From Candidatus Zixiibacteriota bacterium (GTDB lineage Bacteria > Zixibacteria > MSB-5A5 > GN15 > FEB-12): DNA of 64,000 bases. The stretch is taken from the NCBI GenBank assembly GCA_017999435.1, contig JAGNLV010000004.1, forward strand, positions 310,001-374,000. Reading direction: 5' to 3'. Below are positions 35,970-44,272 of the stretch, piece by piece (within the stretch, counting starts at the first letter, position 1; each line of letters opens with the position of its first letter). Position numbers and translations under genes: made by a program. Below the pieces are notes generated by a model. It had not been told where the DNA came from. It saw only the letters and a list, made by a program, of their open reading frames with translations, and ran no database searches.

Positions 35970-36821
35970 TTATTCCGATGGCTCCTCGCCTTTAAGTTTC
36001 CTCAACTGCTCTTTCGCGTAGTCCGCGGCTTCCGACTCCGGCCAGTGGTCCAGGAACTCGCTGAAGGCGGCAATCGCCTGGGCGGTGTCGTTCTGCCGTC
36101 CGAAAGCGATCGCCCGGTAAATCTCCGCGTCCTCGGCGAACCGCGTCCCCGCAAAATCGGCGCGGATCTGCTCGAACATGGCCAGCGCCGGCGCGAAGTC
36201 TTTCGCCCGAAGGTGGGCGTCTGCCTGCGCCACCCGCGCCTCGCCCGCCAGCGAATCCGTCGGCGCCCCCATCGCCACCACCCGGTCGTACCACTGGTCG
36301 GCCTCCGCCACCGCCCCGCGGTACTTGTACTTCTCGGCAATCGCGAACGCCGAATCCCGGTTCTGGTTGACCTCGAACCGGGCCGCCATGTCGTCCAGCG
36401 TCCCGATTCCCCGGGCGTAGTTCCGGAAGGTCCCGATGTACTCGTCGGTCTCGCCGAATCCGACGAAGCGGTCGATTTCGTTGCCCTCCTTGTCGACCAG
36501 CACCGAGGTCGGATAGCCCATGATGTTGTAGCGCTGTTTGGTCAGGGTATCGACCTCGGCGTTCAGCTTGACCAGCAGCATTTCGTTGGTGAAGAACGCA
36601 ATGGCCTTGGGATCATCGAACACGACCGTGTCCAGCATCTTGCAGTACTTTCACCAGTCGGTGTAGAAGTCGACGACGATGTACTGGCCCGCCTGCGCTT
36701 TCTGCAAGGCGTCGGCGAGGTTCTCCACGAACGGCGCCTGCACTGCCGCCTGTTCCTTCTTCGCGCACTGCACCAGCACCGCCGCCAGCGCGAGCGCCGC
36801 GATCACTGCCCATTTTTGCAT
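35970..36821 (-). CDS. Predicted selenoprotein: thioredoxin-fold (Sec-x-x-Cys) plus TPR-like domain
   Basis: Reading from ATG 36821 with a perfect AGGAGGT eight nt upstream gives a 283-codon frame with one in-frame TGA (36653-36651, codon 57). It falls exactly at the first redox cysteine: DFYTDW-[TGA]-KYCKMLD, so the motif would be Sec57-Lys-Tyr-Cys60. The frame continues with VFDDPKAI, cis-Pro104 in IMGYPTSVLVDK and a helical TPR-like half (about residues 135-283). An N-terminal hydrophobic stretch ends LVQC (Cys19), a possible lipobox with atypical Gln. A 7-bp hairpin with GGUC loop starts 16 nt after the TGA, as in bacterial SECIS elements. It lies between gcv genes. A nonsense mutation is the alternative but would not explain the hairpin. 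Standard calling gives only the 222-aa C-terminal part. Confidence 0.85.
36617..36634 (-). promoter_or_regulatory. Candidate bacterial SECIS element for Sec57
   Basis: Within the coding mRNA, stem UGGACAC (36634-36628) pairs with GUGUUCG (36623-36617) around loop GGUC (36627-36624): five Watson-Crick and two G-U pairs. The stem begins 16 nt after the UGA and the loop at nt 24. Bacterial SECIS hairpins carry G in the first loop positions (E. coli fdhF has GGUCU) and sit at a comparable distance, where SelB binds. Confidence 0.75.
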
Positions 36822-36838
36822 GCTGCCGTACCTCCTAA

Positions 36839-37240
36839 CTAGTTGTCCTCGCGTTCCTCGAATCGCCCGAACTCGACGGCGGCGCTCCCCAGCACGCCGG
36901 CGAGCGCCATCTGCGCATCCCGCTCGAACTCGCGCGGGACCATGATCAACTGCCCTTCGTCGCCGGCCCGCCGCAATCCCGCGGCCGGCGCGGCGCTCCG
37001 CCCGGCTCCGTAGAGGGGGGTCGGGAGAATGACCGACGGGATATTGCCGGCGTCGAGCGACGCCTTGGCGATCTTCGACTGCCCGCTCGTGAGCACCCGC
37101 CCCATCGCCACCCAGCTGCGGTCCGGCCGCTCGGCCGCGCCGCCCGTTCCCGGACGCGCCTCCGCCAGAGCGGCCCCGCACGCGGGGCACACCAGGACGT
37201 CAAGCTCGTATTCCCACCGACAGTTCGGGCAGTATCCCAC
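36839..37240 (-). CDS. Zinc-ribbon DUF2007-like protein (second of a tandem pair)
   Basis: 133 aa. The N-terminal zinc ribbon is CPNC...CPAC, then a DUF2007-like domain (SWVAMGRVLTSGQSKIAKA ... VPREFERDAQMALAG). The GTG start at 37240 shares one base with the previous stop (TAGTG) and has AAGGA upstream; a longer N-terminus would overlap the previous gene. DUF2007 is a small ferredoxin-like fold suggested to sense or signal; no function is known. The two copies and the Sec-thioredoxin form one operon inside the gcv block. Confidence 0.75.
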   Translation of the reverse strand: MGYCPNCRWEYELDVLVCPACGAALAEARPGTGGAAERPDRSWVAMGRVLTSGQSKIAKASLDAGNIPSVILPTPLYGAGRSAAPAAGLRRAGDEGQLIMVPREFERDAQMALAGVLGSAAVEFGRFEEREDN

Positions 37241-37587
37241 TAATCTTCCTTTCGCCGCCACTTGTCCCCGAGAGTCGCGTCGAGCACGTCGATCGCCTCG
37301 TCGCGAAACTCGGCCGGCACGGATATTTCGAACGACGCCGGTTTGGTCTCATAGATCGGATTGAGGGGGAGTCCGACGTTGCCGAAGAAGCCGGACCGGG
37401 AGATCACGACGGCCGGGACTTCGCACGCCTGGAGCGTTTCGCGCGCCATGTCCGCGAACGGCTTGTCGTCCACCGTCCCCACCACCACCCAACCCTGTTC
37501 CGCTTCCTGCTTCACTTTGCTCCCACAGATGTAACACCGTTCCGGATTCCCTTGCAGGGCCATATTACATTCGGGACAATACGCCAC
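37240..37587 (-). CDS. Zinc-ribbon DUF2007-like protein (first of a tandem pair)
   Basis: 115 aa: zinc ribbon CPECN...CYICG at residues 4-21, then GWVVVGTVDDKPFADMARE and a strand-helix DUF2007-like domain with VPAEFRDEAIDVLDA. It overlaps the gcvPA end by 23 nt, indicating translational coupling. It is the paralogue of the following gene: both have an N-terminal ribbon and the same domain order, but share little identity by eye. Confidence 0.8.
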   Translation of the reverse strand: MAYCPECNMALQGNPERCYICGSKVKQEAEQGWVVVGTVDDKPFADMARETLQACEVPAVVISRSGFFGNVGLPLNPIYETKPASFEISVPAEFRDEAIDVLDATLGDKWRRKED

Positions 37588-38920
37588 TCGCCGCCAACTC
37601 CTTTAGGCCGTCGGCCAGCCGTCCAATCTCCGCCTCGGTCCGTTTTTCGGTGAGGGCGACGATCAAGCAGTGGTCGAGCCCCTGGTACCAGCGCCCGGCC
37701 GCGACGCCCGGGAGGACTCCCCGTTCGATCATTGCCAGGATGATCTGCTTGGCCGGCTTGGGCGTCCGGATGGCGAACTCGCGCACGAAGGGTTTCGGCC
37801 AGTACAGTTCGTATCCGTCGATCGCCGTCAGCGCCCGGGCCGCCTGCTGCGCCCGCTCCATCGACAATAGCGCCACCCGCTTCAGGCCGGTCCTGCCCAG
37901 CAGGGTCAGGTAAACCGCCGCGGTGGTCGCACAGAGAGCTTCGTTGGTGCAGATATTCGAGGTGGCCTTCTCGCGGCGGATATGCTGTTCGCGCGTCTGC
38001 AGCACCAGGACAAAGCCCGGCTTCCCTTCGACATCCGTCGTCCGCCCGGCCAGCCGCCCCGGCATGCTGCGCACCAGATCTTTCTTGACCGCAAACATCC
38101 CCAGAAGCGGCCCGCCGAACGACACCGGCAGTCCGAGGGGCTGCCCCTCGCCCACCGCGATGTCGGCGCCCCACTCTCCCGGCGTCTTGAGCACGGCCTG
38201 GGCGATCGGGTCGAACGCCAGCACCAGCTTGCCGCCCACGCGGTGGATCATCTGTTCGACCGGGCCGATCTCCTCGAGCCGGCCGAAGAAATTCGGCTGG
38301 GCAAGAATCACGCCGGCCGTGTGCTCATCGATCGCGTCCTCCAGCCGATTCAGGTCGGTCACGCCGTCGGCCATCGGCGCTGTCACGATCTCCACGTCGA
38401 GACCGGAGAGGTAGGTCCGGATCACCTCCCGATACATCGGGTTGAGCGTCTCGGCCGCCACCATGCGGTTGCGCCCGGTCGCTTTGACCGCCAGCATGGC
38501 GGCCTCGGCCGCCGCCGTCGCCCCGTCGTACATCGAGGCATTCGCCACGTCCATCCCGGTCAGACGGCAGACGTGGGTCTGGTATTCGTAGATCGCCTGG
38601 AGCGTTCCCTGCGCCACCTCCGCCTGGTAGGGAGTGTAGGCGGTCATGAACTCCGGGCGGCTGGTGATCGCGCCCACGGCCGCGGGGATGAAATGGTCAT
38701 AGACGCCGCCCCCGGCAAAGCCCGCCAGACCCTCGCGGCTCTCGCGGGAGAGCGCTTCGATTTCCCGGAGAAGCTCCATCTCCGAGAGCGCCGGGATGTT
38801 GAGTTCGCGCTTGAGGCGCAGCTCCGAGGGAATCCCCTCCAGCAGGTCCTCGAACTTGTCCACGCCGATGCGCTTGAGCATGTCGCGGCGATCATCGTCG
38901 GTATTCGGTACGTACGGCAT
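37565..38920 (-). CDS. gcvPA: Glycine dehydrogenase (decarboxylating), subunit 1 of split P-protein
   Basis: 451 aa. Typical start PYVPNTDDDRRDMLKRIG, then FAGGGVYDHFIPAA, TAYTPYQAEVAQGTLQ and NICTNEALCA. It forms the alpha2beta2 P-protein with gcvPB. It lies 129 nt downstream of gcvH. gcvT and lpd are not in the window. Confidence 0.95.
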   Translation of the reverse strand: MPYVPNTDDDRRDMLKRIGVDKFEDLLEGIPSELRLKRELNIPALSEMELLREIEALSRESREGLAGFAGGGVYDHFIPAAVGAITSRPEFMTAYTPYQAEVAQGTLQAIYEYQTHVCRLTGMDVANASMYDGATAAAEAAMLAVKATGRNRMVAAETLNPMYREVIRTYLSGLDVEIVTAPMADGVTDLNRLEDAIDEHTAGVILAQPNFFGRLEEIGPVEQMIHRVGGKLVLAFDPIAQAVLKTPGEWGADIAVGEGQPLGLPVSFGGPLLGMFAVKKDLVRSMPGRLAGRTTDVEGKPGFVLVLQTREQHIRREKATSNICTNEALCATTAAVYLTLLGRTGLKRVALLSMERAQQAARALTAIDGYELYWPKPFVREFAIRTPKPAKQIILAMIERGVLPGVAAGRWYQGLDHCLIVALTEKRTEAEIGRLADGLKELAASGVLSRM

Positions 38921-39049
38921 CGCTGTTTACTTCCGATCCTTTGTGTTGTTTCGCCCGATTCCGGGGGTCGCTGGTGCGCTTTCGGGGCGGCCCTCCCGGC
39001 GCGCCGGCCCGGAGTTTACCCGGGGGCCGGGCCGGTGCGGCGCCTGGGC

Positions 39050-39433
39050 CTAGACCGCCGCCAGCAGTTTCTGATAACCCGCGGCGTCGAGCAGGGCGTC
39101 CAGCTGGCCGGGGTCGGACACCTCAACCTTGATCATCCAGCCCTCGCCGTAGGGGTCGCGGTTGATCACCATCGGATCGTCCTCGAGCGCGCCGTTGACC
39201 GCCGTCACGCGTCCCGAAACGGGCGCGAACATTTCCGAGACCGCCTTCACGGCCTCGATCGTGCCGAACGCCTTCATCTGTGTCACCACACTGCCGACTC
39301 TGGGCAGTTCGACGAAGACGATATCGCCCAGTTCCCCCTGGGCGTAGTCGGTAATCCCGATGGTCGCCGTTTGTCCTTCGCGGCGAATCCACTCGTGCTC
39401 TTTCGTATACTTGAGTTCCGCGGGTATGTTCAC
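39050..39433 (-). CDS. gcvH: Glycine cleavage system H protein
   Basis: 127 aa, the usual length. Lipoyl-lysine is Lys63 in IEAVKAVSEMFAPVSG. The GTG start (protein begins VNIPAELKYTKEHEW) is chosen because GGAGG lies six nt upstream; the TTG four codons earlier sits in front of that ribosome site and is unlikely. GcvH shuttles the aminomethyl and reduced lipoyl groups between P, T and L proteins. The gene lies 26 nt after the accC stop. Confidence 0.95.
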   Translation of the reverse strand: MNIPAELKYTKEHEWIRREGQTATIGITDYAQGELGDIVFVELPRVGSVVTQMKAFGTIEAVKAVSEMFAPVSGRVTAVNGALEDDPMVINRDPYGEGWMIKVEVSDPGQLDALLDAAGYQKLLAAV

Positions 39434-39459
39434 CGGATCCTCCAATGAGCCTCACGTCC

Positions 39460-40968
39460 TTACTGCTTGTTATCCGATGCCGAGTCGGGCGCGCCCGTCT
39501 CGACCGTTTCTTCCTCCGCCAGCACTCCGGCCTCCGACCCCCGCAAGAGCGTCAGCCGGCTCACTGTTTCCCCCGCCGCGATCGCCTCCTCCTGCGCCTC
39601 CTCCGGCGCGGGCGGGGCCTCTTGTCCCTTGCGGAAGCGCTGCTCGAGGAAATTGATGTCGTAGCGGCCGGCGACGAAGTCGGGATGTTCGAAAATCTCC
39701 CGATGGAACGCCACCGTGGTCGGCACGCCCTCGACGATGAATTCTTCCAGCGAGCGGCGCATCCGGACCACGGCCTCCTGGCGCGTCCGCCCCCTGACGA
39801 TCAGTTTCGCAATCATGGAATCGTAGTGGGGCGGGATCTGGTAGCCGGTGTACACGGCCCGGTCCACCCGCACGCCCGGTCCTCCGGGAATGTGCAGCCC
39901 GGTGATCGTCCCCGGCGTCGGCCGGAAATCCTTTTCGGGGTCCTCGGCGTTGATGCGGCACTCGATGACCGCCCAGCGGGGCTTGATCTCCTCCTGGGTG
40001 TACGGAAGCCGCTCGCCCAGCGCCACCCGGATCTGGTCCTGCAGGAGGTCGACTTCGTAGGCCTCTTCGGTCACCGGATGTTCCACCTGGATCCGCGTGT
40101 TCATTTCCATGAAGTAGAAATTGCGCTGATCGTCGACGAGGAACTCCATCGTCCCCACCCCGCGGTATCCGACCTGGGCGGCGCCGTTGAGCGCCGCTTC
40201 GCCCATCCGCCGCCGCAGCTCGGGCGTCATGAGCGGTGAGGGCGTCTCCTCGATCAGCTTCTGGTGCCGCCGTTGAATCGAGCAGTCACGCTCGCCGAAA
40301 TGCAGGTAGTTGCCGTAGGTGTCGCCGATCACCTGGATCTCGACGTGGTGGGGATTGAGCACGACTTTCTCCAGGTAGAGATCGGGGTTGCCGAAGGCGT
40401 TCCCGGCCTCGGCCGAGGCGACATGGAAGCCGCGCTCCAATTCCGCCACATCGCGGCAAATCCGCATCCCCTTGCCGCCGCCGCCGGCGACCGCTTTCAG
40501 GATGACGGGGTAGCCGACTTCTTCGGCCACCGTGGCGGCTTCCCGGAACGTCGCCACCGCACCCTCCGATCCCGGAATGCAGGGCACGCCGGCCTTTCTC
40601 ATCAGGTCTTTGGCCTGGACCTTGTCGCCCAGTTGCCGGATCTGCTCCGGCGTCGGGCCGATGAACGCCAGCCCGCATGACTCGCAAATCTCCGCGAAAT
40701 CGGCGTTTTCCGCCAAAAAACCATAGCCGGGGTGGATGGCGCCGGCGTTGGTCACCTCCGCCGCCGCAATGATATGCTTGAAATCGAGATACGACTGCCG
40801 GGCCGGGGGCGGCCCGATACATACATCCTCGTCGGCGAAGCGCACGTGGAGGGCATCGCGGTCGGCTTCGCTGTACACCGCGACCGTCTTCAGCCCCATC
40901 TCACGGCACGCCCGGATCACCCGGAGAGCGATTTCGCCTCGATTGGCAATGAGTACTTTCTCGAACAA
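39460..40968 (-). CDS. accC: Biotin carboxylase subunit of acetyl-CoA carboxylase
   Basis: 502 aa. TTG start, read as MFEKVLIANRGEIA, with AAAGGA six nt upstream. ATP-grasp landmarks: HPGYGFLAENADFAE, VAGGGGKGMRI, RDCSIQRRHQKLIEE and FMEMNTRIQVEHPVTE. It carboxylates the biotin on AccB. The C-terminus has about 50 extra residues, rich in Glu/Ala, beyond the normal end at about residue 450. It heads the accC-gcvH-gcvPA-...-gcvPB unit; its partner accB lies upstream of pilT. Confidence 0.94.
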   Translation of the reverse strand: MFEKVLIANRGEIALRVIRACREMGLKTVAVYSEADRDALHVRFADEDVCIGPPPARQSYLDFKHIIAAAEVTNAGAIHPGYGFLAENADFAEICESCGLAFIGPTPEQIRQLGDKVQAKDLMRKAGVPCIPGSEGAVATFREAATVAEEVGYPVILKAVAGGGGKGMRICRDVAELERGFHVASAEAGNAFGNPDLYLEKVVLNPHHVEIQVIGDTYGNYLHFGERDCSIQRRHQKLIEETPSPLMTPELRRRMGEAALNGAAQVGYRGVGTMEFLVDDQRNFYFMEMNTRIQVEHPVTEEAYEVDLLQDQIRVALGERLPYTQEEIKPRWAVIECRINAEDPEKDFRPTPGTITGLHIPGGPGVRVDRAVYTGYQIPPHYDSMIAKLIVRGRTRQEAVVRMRRSLEEFIVEGVPTTVAFHREIFEHPDFVAGRYDINFLEQRFRKGQEAPPAPEEAQEEAIAAGETVSRLTLLRGSEAGVLAEEETVETGAPDSASDNKQ

Positions 40969-41038
40969 GCACAGTCCTTTCGTCTTTTCGTTGACAGCCC
41001 GGACAGGGTGCTGCCCGGACCGCACGTCACAGATAGGT

Positions 41039-41067
41039 ATTATACCCTATTCGTCCCCCGAATTCAA
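41039..41067 (-). promoter_or_regulatory. sigma70-type promoter of the accC-gcv operon
   Basis: On the minus strand TTGAAT (41067-41062), 17-nt spacer, TATAAT (41044-41039): four of six and six of six consensus. The predicted start is near 41032, giving a leader of about 65 nt before the accC TTG. The leader holds an 8-bp direct repeat GTCCGGGC (41020-41013 and 41004-40997). Confidence 0.8.
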
Positions 41068-41165
41068 CTCAATAAACGCTCCCGCGCGTCCGGTGTTCCC
41101 CCCTTTCTGGGACGATAAGATATTGTCGCACAATCACTAACAAAGAGGCGCAGAGGATGCGCATA

Positions 41166-41197
41166 AGGAAAAGAGACACCCCCATCGGGGTGTCTCT
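41166..41197 (-). terminator. Rho-independent terminator after pilT
   Basis: Perfect 11-bp stem AGAGACACCCC (41172-41182) and complement (41187-41197) with a 4-nt loop, then a short T-rich run on the minus strand. It follows the pilT stop by 66 nt and separates the upstream operon from the accC promoter. Confidence 0.8.
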
Positions 41198-41263
41198 GGA
41201 TAAGCGGTGCTTTGTCCGGATCGGCGCGGACCCGGCGGGGGCGCGGCCTTCGCGCCTCCCCGC

Positions 41264-42433
41264 TCAGTACTTGAGGAATCCGCCCGACGCCTCGGCGGAG
41301 TGCTGGCGGGACGGTTTCTCGGCGTCCCCGGACTCGTTCTCGTTCTGGTCCCAGCGGTCCGAGGTCCCGGTAATGCCCTTGACCCGCAGGTCGAAATCGT
41401 CCGGGTTCGAGGCCTGCTGTATGGCTTCCTCGAAGGTGATCTTCCCCGTCTTGTACAGCTTCATGATCGACTGGTCGAACGTCTGCATGCCGTACTGCAC
41501 CGTCCCCTGTTCCATCAGTTCCGGAATGTTCACGGTTTTTTCCGGATCCATGATGGCTTCGCGGACGGCGCCGGAGTTGATCATCACTTCCACTGCCGGC
41601 ACCCGCCCGGGCATATCCGAGCGCACGAGGAGCCGCTGGCACACGATCGCCTTGAGCGTGCCCCCCAGCAGCAGCCGGATCTGCTGGTGCTGGTGGGGCG
41701 GGAAGAACGAGATGATACGCGAGATTGTCTCGACCACGTTCAGCGTGTGCAGCGTGGTGAGCACAAGGTGCCCCGTGTCCGCCGCCGTGAGCGCGATCGA
41801 CATCGTCTCCAGATCGCGCACCTCGCCGATCAGGATCACGTCGGGATCCTGGCGGAAAGCGTGGCGCAGGGCCGAGGCGAAGGTCTCCGTGTCGCCGCCG
41901 ACCTCGCGCTGCGAGATGATCGACTTCTTGTCCCGGTAGATGTACTCGATCGGGTCTTCGACAGTCAGGATGTTATCGTGGCGGGTCCCGTTGATTTCCT
42001 CGATCATGGTCGCCAGGGTGGTCGATTTACCCGACCCGGTCGTGCCCGTGATGATGATCAGTCCGCGCCGGGTTTTCGCCAGCTCGCGGATCACGGGCGG
42101 GAGATGCAGTTCTTCGAATGTCGGCACTGTAGTGTTGACCGCACGGATGGCGATCGCGGTGGTTCCCCGCTGACGGAACAGGTTGATACGGAAGCGGCCG
42201 AGTTTCGCCACCGACAGCGCCAGGTCCATTTCATTTTTGCGGTAGAACCGCTCGCGCTGCTTCTCGTTGAGAATCTGGCCGACAATCTGCTCCATGATGT
42301 CGATTGTCAACGGATCGGTGGAGATCTCGTCCAGTTTGCCGTTCACCCGAAGGTGGGGGCGCACCCCGACCCGAATATGCAGGTCGGACGCTTTCCGGTT
42401 GAGCATCTCAACCAGCATCTGCTTGAGATTCAT
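41264..42433 (-). CDS. pilT: PilT-family type IV pilus retraction ATPase
   Basis: 389 aa. An N-terminal PAS-like domain is followed by the secretion ATPase core with Walker A GTTGSGKST (residues 130-138), EDPIEY, Walker B-region QDPDVILIGEVRD and the His box TLHTLN, plus the PilT-type AIRAVN and QRLL segments. The last about 25 residues form a charged tail. PilT retracts type IV pili and drives twitching motility; PilU is the alternative but its signature tail is not seen. It sits between accB and accC, unlike the usual adjacent accBC. Confidence 0.9.
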   Translation of the reverse strand: MNLKQMLVEMLNRKASDLHIRVGVRPHLRVNGKLDEISTDPLTIDIMEQIVGQILNEKQRERFYRKNEMDLALSVAKLGRFRINLFRQRGTTAIAIRAVNTTVPTFEELHLPPVIRELAKTRRGLIIITGTTGSGKSTTLATMIEEINGTRHDNILTVEDPIEYIYRDKKSIISQREVGGDTETFASALRHAFRQDPDVILIGEVRDLETMSIALTAADTGHLVLTTLHTLNVVETISRIISFFPPHQHQQIRLLLGGTLKAIVCQRLLVRSDMPGRVPAVEVMINSGAVREAIMDPEKTVNIPELMEQGTVQYGMQTFDQSIMKLYKTGKITFEEAIQQASNPDDFDLRVKGITGTSDRWDQNENESGDAEKPSRQHSAEASGGFLKY

Positions 42434-42463
42434 GGGGAAACCCCTTCTGCTGTTCGCCTGTTC

Positions 42464-42967
42464 TCAGTCGGGTTCGATCAAGAACAGAGTCTGCCCGAAT
42501 TCCACGGGCTCGGCGTTCTGCACCAGTATCTTGGCGATCCGGCCGCTGACCTCGCTCTCGATCTCATTCATCAATTTCATCGCCTCCACGATGCACACGA
42601 CCTGGCCGATGCGAATCTTCTGGTTGATCGTCACGTACGGTTCGGCATCGGGGGCCGGGGCCGCATAGAAGGTCCCGACCATTGGCGACTTTATTGATAC
42701 ATATCGGCTTTCCTCAGCCGATACTTGAGCCGGAGCAGCCGCCGGAGCAGTGGATACGGGCTCGGAAGCCGCTGGCGCGGAAGGAGTTATTGGCGCCGCA
42801 GGGGGTGCCGGAGCCGTCGCCACCAGCGCGGTTTGCTGATGGCCGTTCGATGATGCCTCCGCCCGATGGATGATCTTCACTCGTCGACCCCAACTGGATA
42901 CCTCCAGCGAGGCCACATCCGACTCCTCCACCAGGCGAATGAGCTTTCGTATGTATTTTTCGTTCAT
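42464..42967 (-). CDS. accB: Biotin carboxyl carrier protein of acetyl-CoA carboxylase
   Basis: 167 aa: N-terminal domain (residues 1-35), a flexible Pro/Ala linker (about 45-85) and a biotinyl domain with biotin Lys131 in EAMKLMNE. The start MNEKYIRK is conventional; an ATG three codons upstream is equally close to a usable ribosome site (AGGA). AccB carries CO2 from AccC to the carboxyltransferase. It lies in the pepP-accB order typical of bacterial acc loci, without efp. Confidence 0.94.
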   Translation of the reverse strand: MNEKYIRKLIRLVEESDVASLEVSSWGRRVKIIHRAEASSNGHQQTALVATAPAPPAAPITPSAPAASEPVSTAPAAAPAQVSAEESRYVSIKSPMVGTFYAAPAPDAEPYVTINQKIRIGQVVCIVEAMKLMNEIESEVSGRIAKILVQNAEPVEFGQTLFLIEPD

Positions 42968-43195
42968 AAGAAACATCTTTTCCTGATCCGCCCTTCTCTC
43001 ACGTTGCCGCCTTGGCAAGGGCGCCGCCCGTACTCTCCCTTTTACCCGCGGGCCTCACGCAAAGGCGTTCTTCCCGTACATCCGGGCCATGCGGTCCCGG
43101 CTTGGCCTGTACCGAGCTCTCCCTCCGCCCTACCGGTCGTGTCCGGCCGGTCGCTGCCGGCGCAGGCATCCGGCGAAATGATAACCAGAGCGCAG

Positions 43196-44272
43196 CTATA
43201 ACTCCAACAAGTTTTTTGGCGCCCGGTTCAACACTTTCCCGCCCCCCCGGGTCACCACCACGTCGTCTTCGATCCGCACTCCCCCCCACCCCGATATGTA
43301 GATCCCCGGCTCCACCGTCACCACATTGTTGGGCTGAAGGATGTCGTTCGACAGCGGCGACAGCCGCGGCCCGACGTGGACGTAGTACCCGATCCCGTGG
43401 CCGGTTCCGTGCCCGAAATGCTTGTCGTAACCCGCCCGCTTGATGATGCCCCGGCAGACGTTGTCCACCGCCTTGCCCGCCACGCCGGCTCGGACCTTCC
43501 TGATCCCCGCCAGCTGCGCCCGGAGCACGATGTCGTAGATTTTCCGCTGCCGCGGCGAGGCTTTCCCCACCACGACCGTCCGCGTGATGTCCGAGACATA
43601 CCCGTCGATCGTGGCCCCGAAATCGAACGTGATGAAGTCCCCCTTCTCGATTTTCTTGTCGGAGGCGGCCCCGTGGGGGAGGGCGGCCCGCCATCCGGAG
43701 GCAACGATGGTTTCGAACGCCGGTTTTGAGGATCCCAGCATCATCATCTGGTACTCGAGTTCGGCCGCCAGTTCCCGTTCGCGGATTCCCGGCGCCACCA
43801 GGCTCAGCACCCGCTCAAACGCCGTGTCCGACACGGCCGCCGCTTTCCGGATCGCCGCCAGCTCTTCCGGCTCCTTGACCCACCCGAGGTCGGCCAGGAC
43901 ATCCTCGGCGTTCGCCAGCAACACGCCCGGCCAGACTTTCCGGAGCCGCGTGTGCTGGGCCAGGGTCAGGTGCGCCGCATCGATTCCGTACCGCGTGTTG
44001 CGGTCGGCAAGCCCCTTGAGGTCTTTCAGACCCTCCAGAAGGTCTCCCCCCCGCGCGATATGCACCCTGGCCCCCGCGACCTCTTTCCTGGACTGATCCT
44101 TGTACCGGAAGTCGGTGAGAAACTCCGCCCCGTTCGACCCGATCACAAGCAGCCCGGCCGATCCCGAAAACCCGGTCAGGTAGCGGATGAAATCCAGATG
44201 CGTGACAATAAGCCCGTCGAGATTGCTCTCCCGGAGCTTCTTCCGCAGCGCGTTGATCCGTTTTGCCGACAT
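43196..44272 (-). CDS. M24-family Xaa-Pro aminopeptidase / dipeptidase
   Basis: 358 aa: creatinase-like N-terminal domain, then the pita-bread fold with five metal ligands visible: Asp in TFDFGATIDG, Asp in YVSDITRTV, His in HGTGHGIGYY, Glu in TVEPGIY and Glu in VRIEDDVVV. It removes N-terminal residues from Xaa-Pro peptides. Start MSAKRINALRKKL is preceded by GGAGGAG at 9 nt. It is positioned as pepP in the common pepP-efp-accB-accC array. Confidence 0.9.
   Translation of the reverse strand: MSAKRINALRKKLRESNLDGLIVTHLDFIRYLTGFSGSAGLLVIGSNGAEFLTDFRYKDQSRKEVAGARVHIARGGDLLEGLKDLKGLADRNTRYGIDAAHLTLAQHTRLRKVWPGVLLANAEDVLADLGWVKEPEELAAIRKAAAVSDTAFERVLSLVAPGIRERELAAELEYQMMMLGSSKPAFETIVASGWRAALPHGAASDKKIEKGDFITFDFGATIDGYVSDITRTVVVGKASPRQRKIYDIVLRAQLAGIRKVRAGVAGKAVDNVCRGIIKRAGYDKHFGHGTGHGIGYYVHVGPRLSPLSNDILQPNNVVTVEPGIYISGWGGVRIEDDVVVTRGGGKVLNRAPKNLLEL

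Noticed and set aside
36651-36653. TGA as an ordinary stop separating two genes, or as a sequencing error
   Set aside because: Position at the CxxC cysteine plus the SECIS-like hairpin argue for Sec. It cannot be fully excluded without reads or the Sec machinery; kept as the main caveat to the top finding.
38921-39049. Possible glycine riboswitch between gcvH and gcvPA
   Set aside because: Only 129 nt of GC-rich sequence without the conserved glycine-riboswitch core that I could recognise; the gcv genes are transcribed from the accC promoter.
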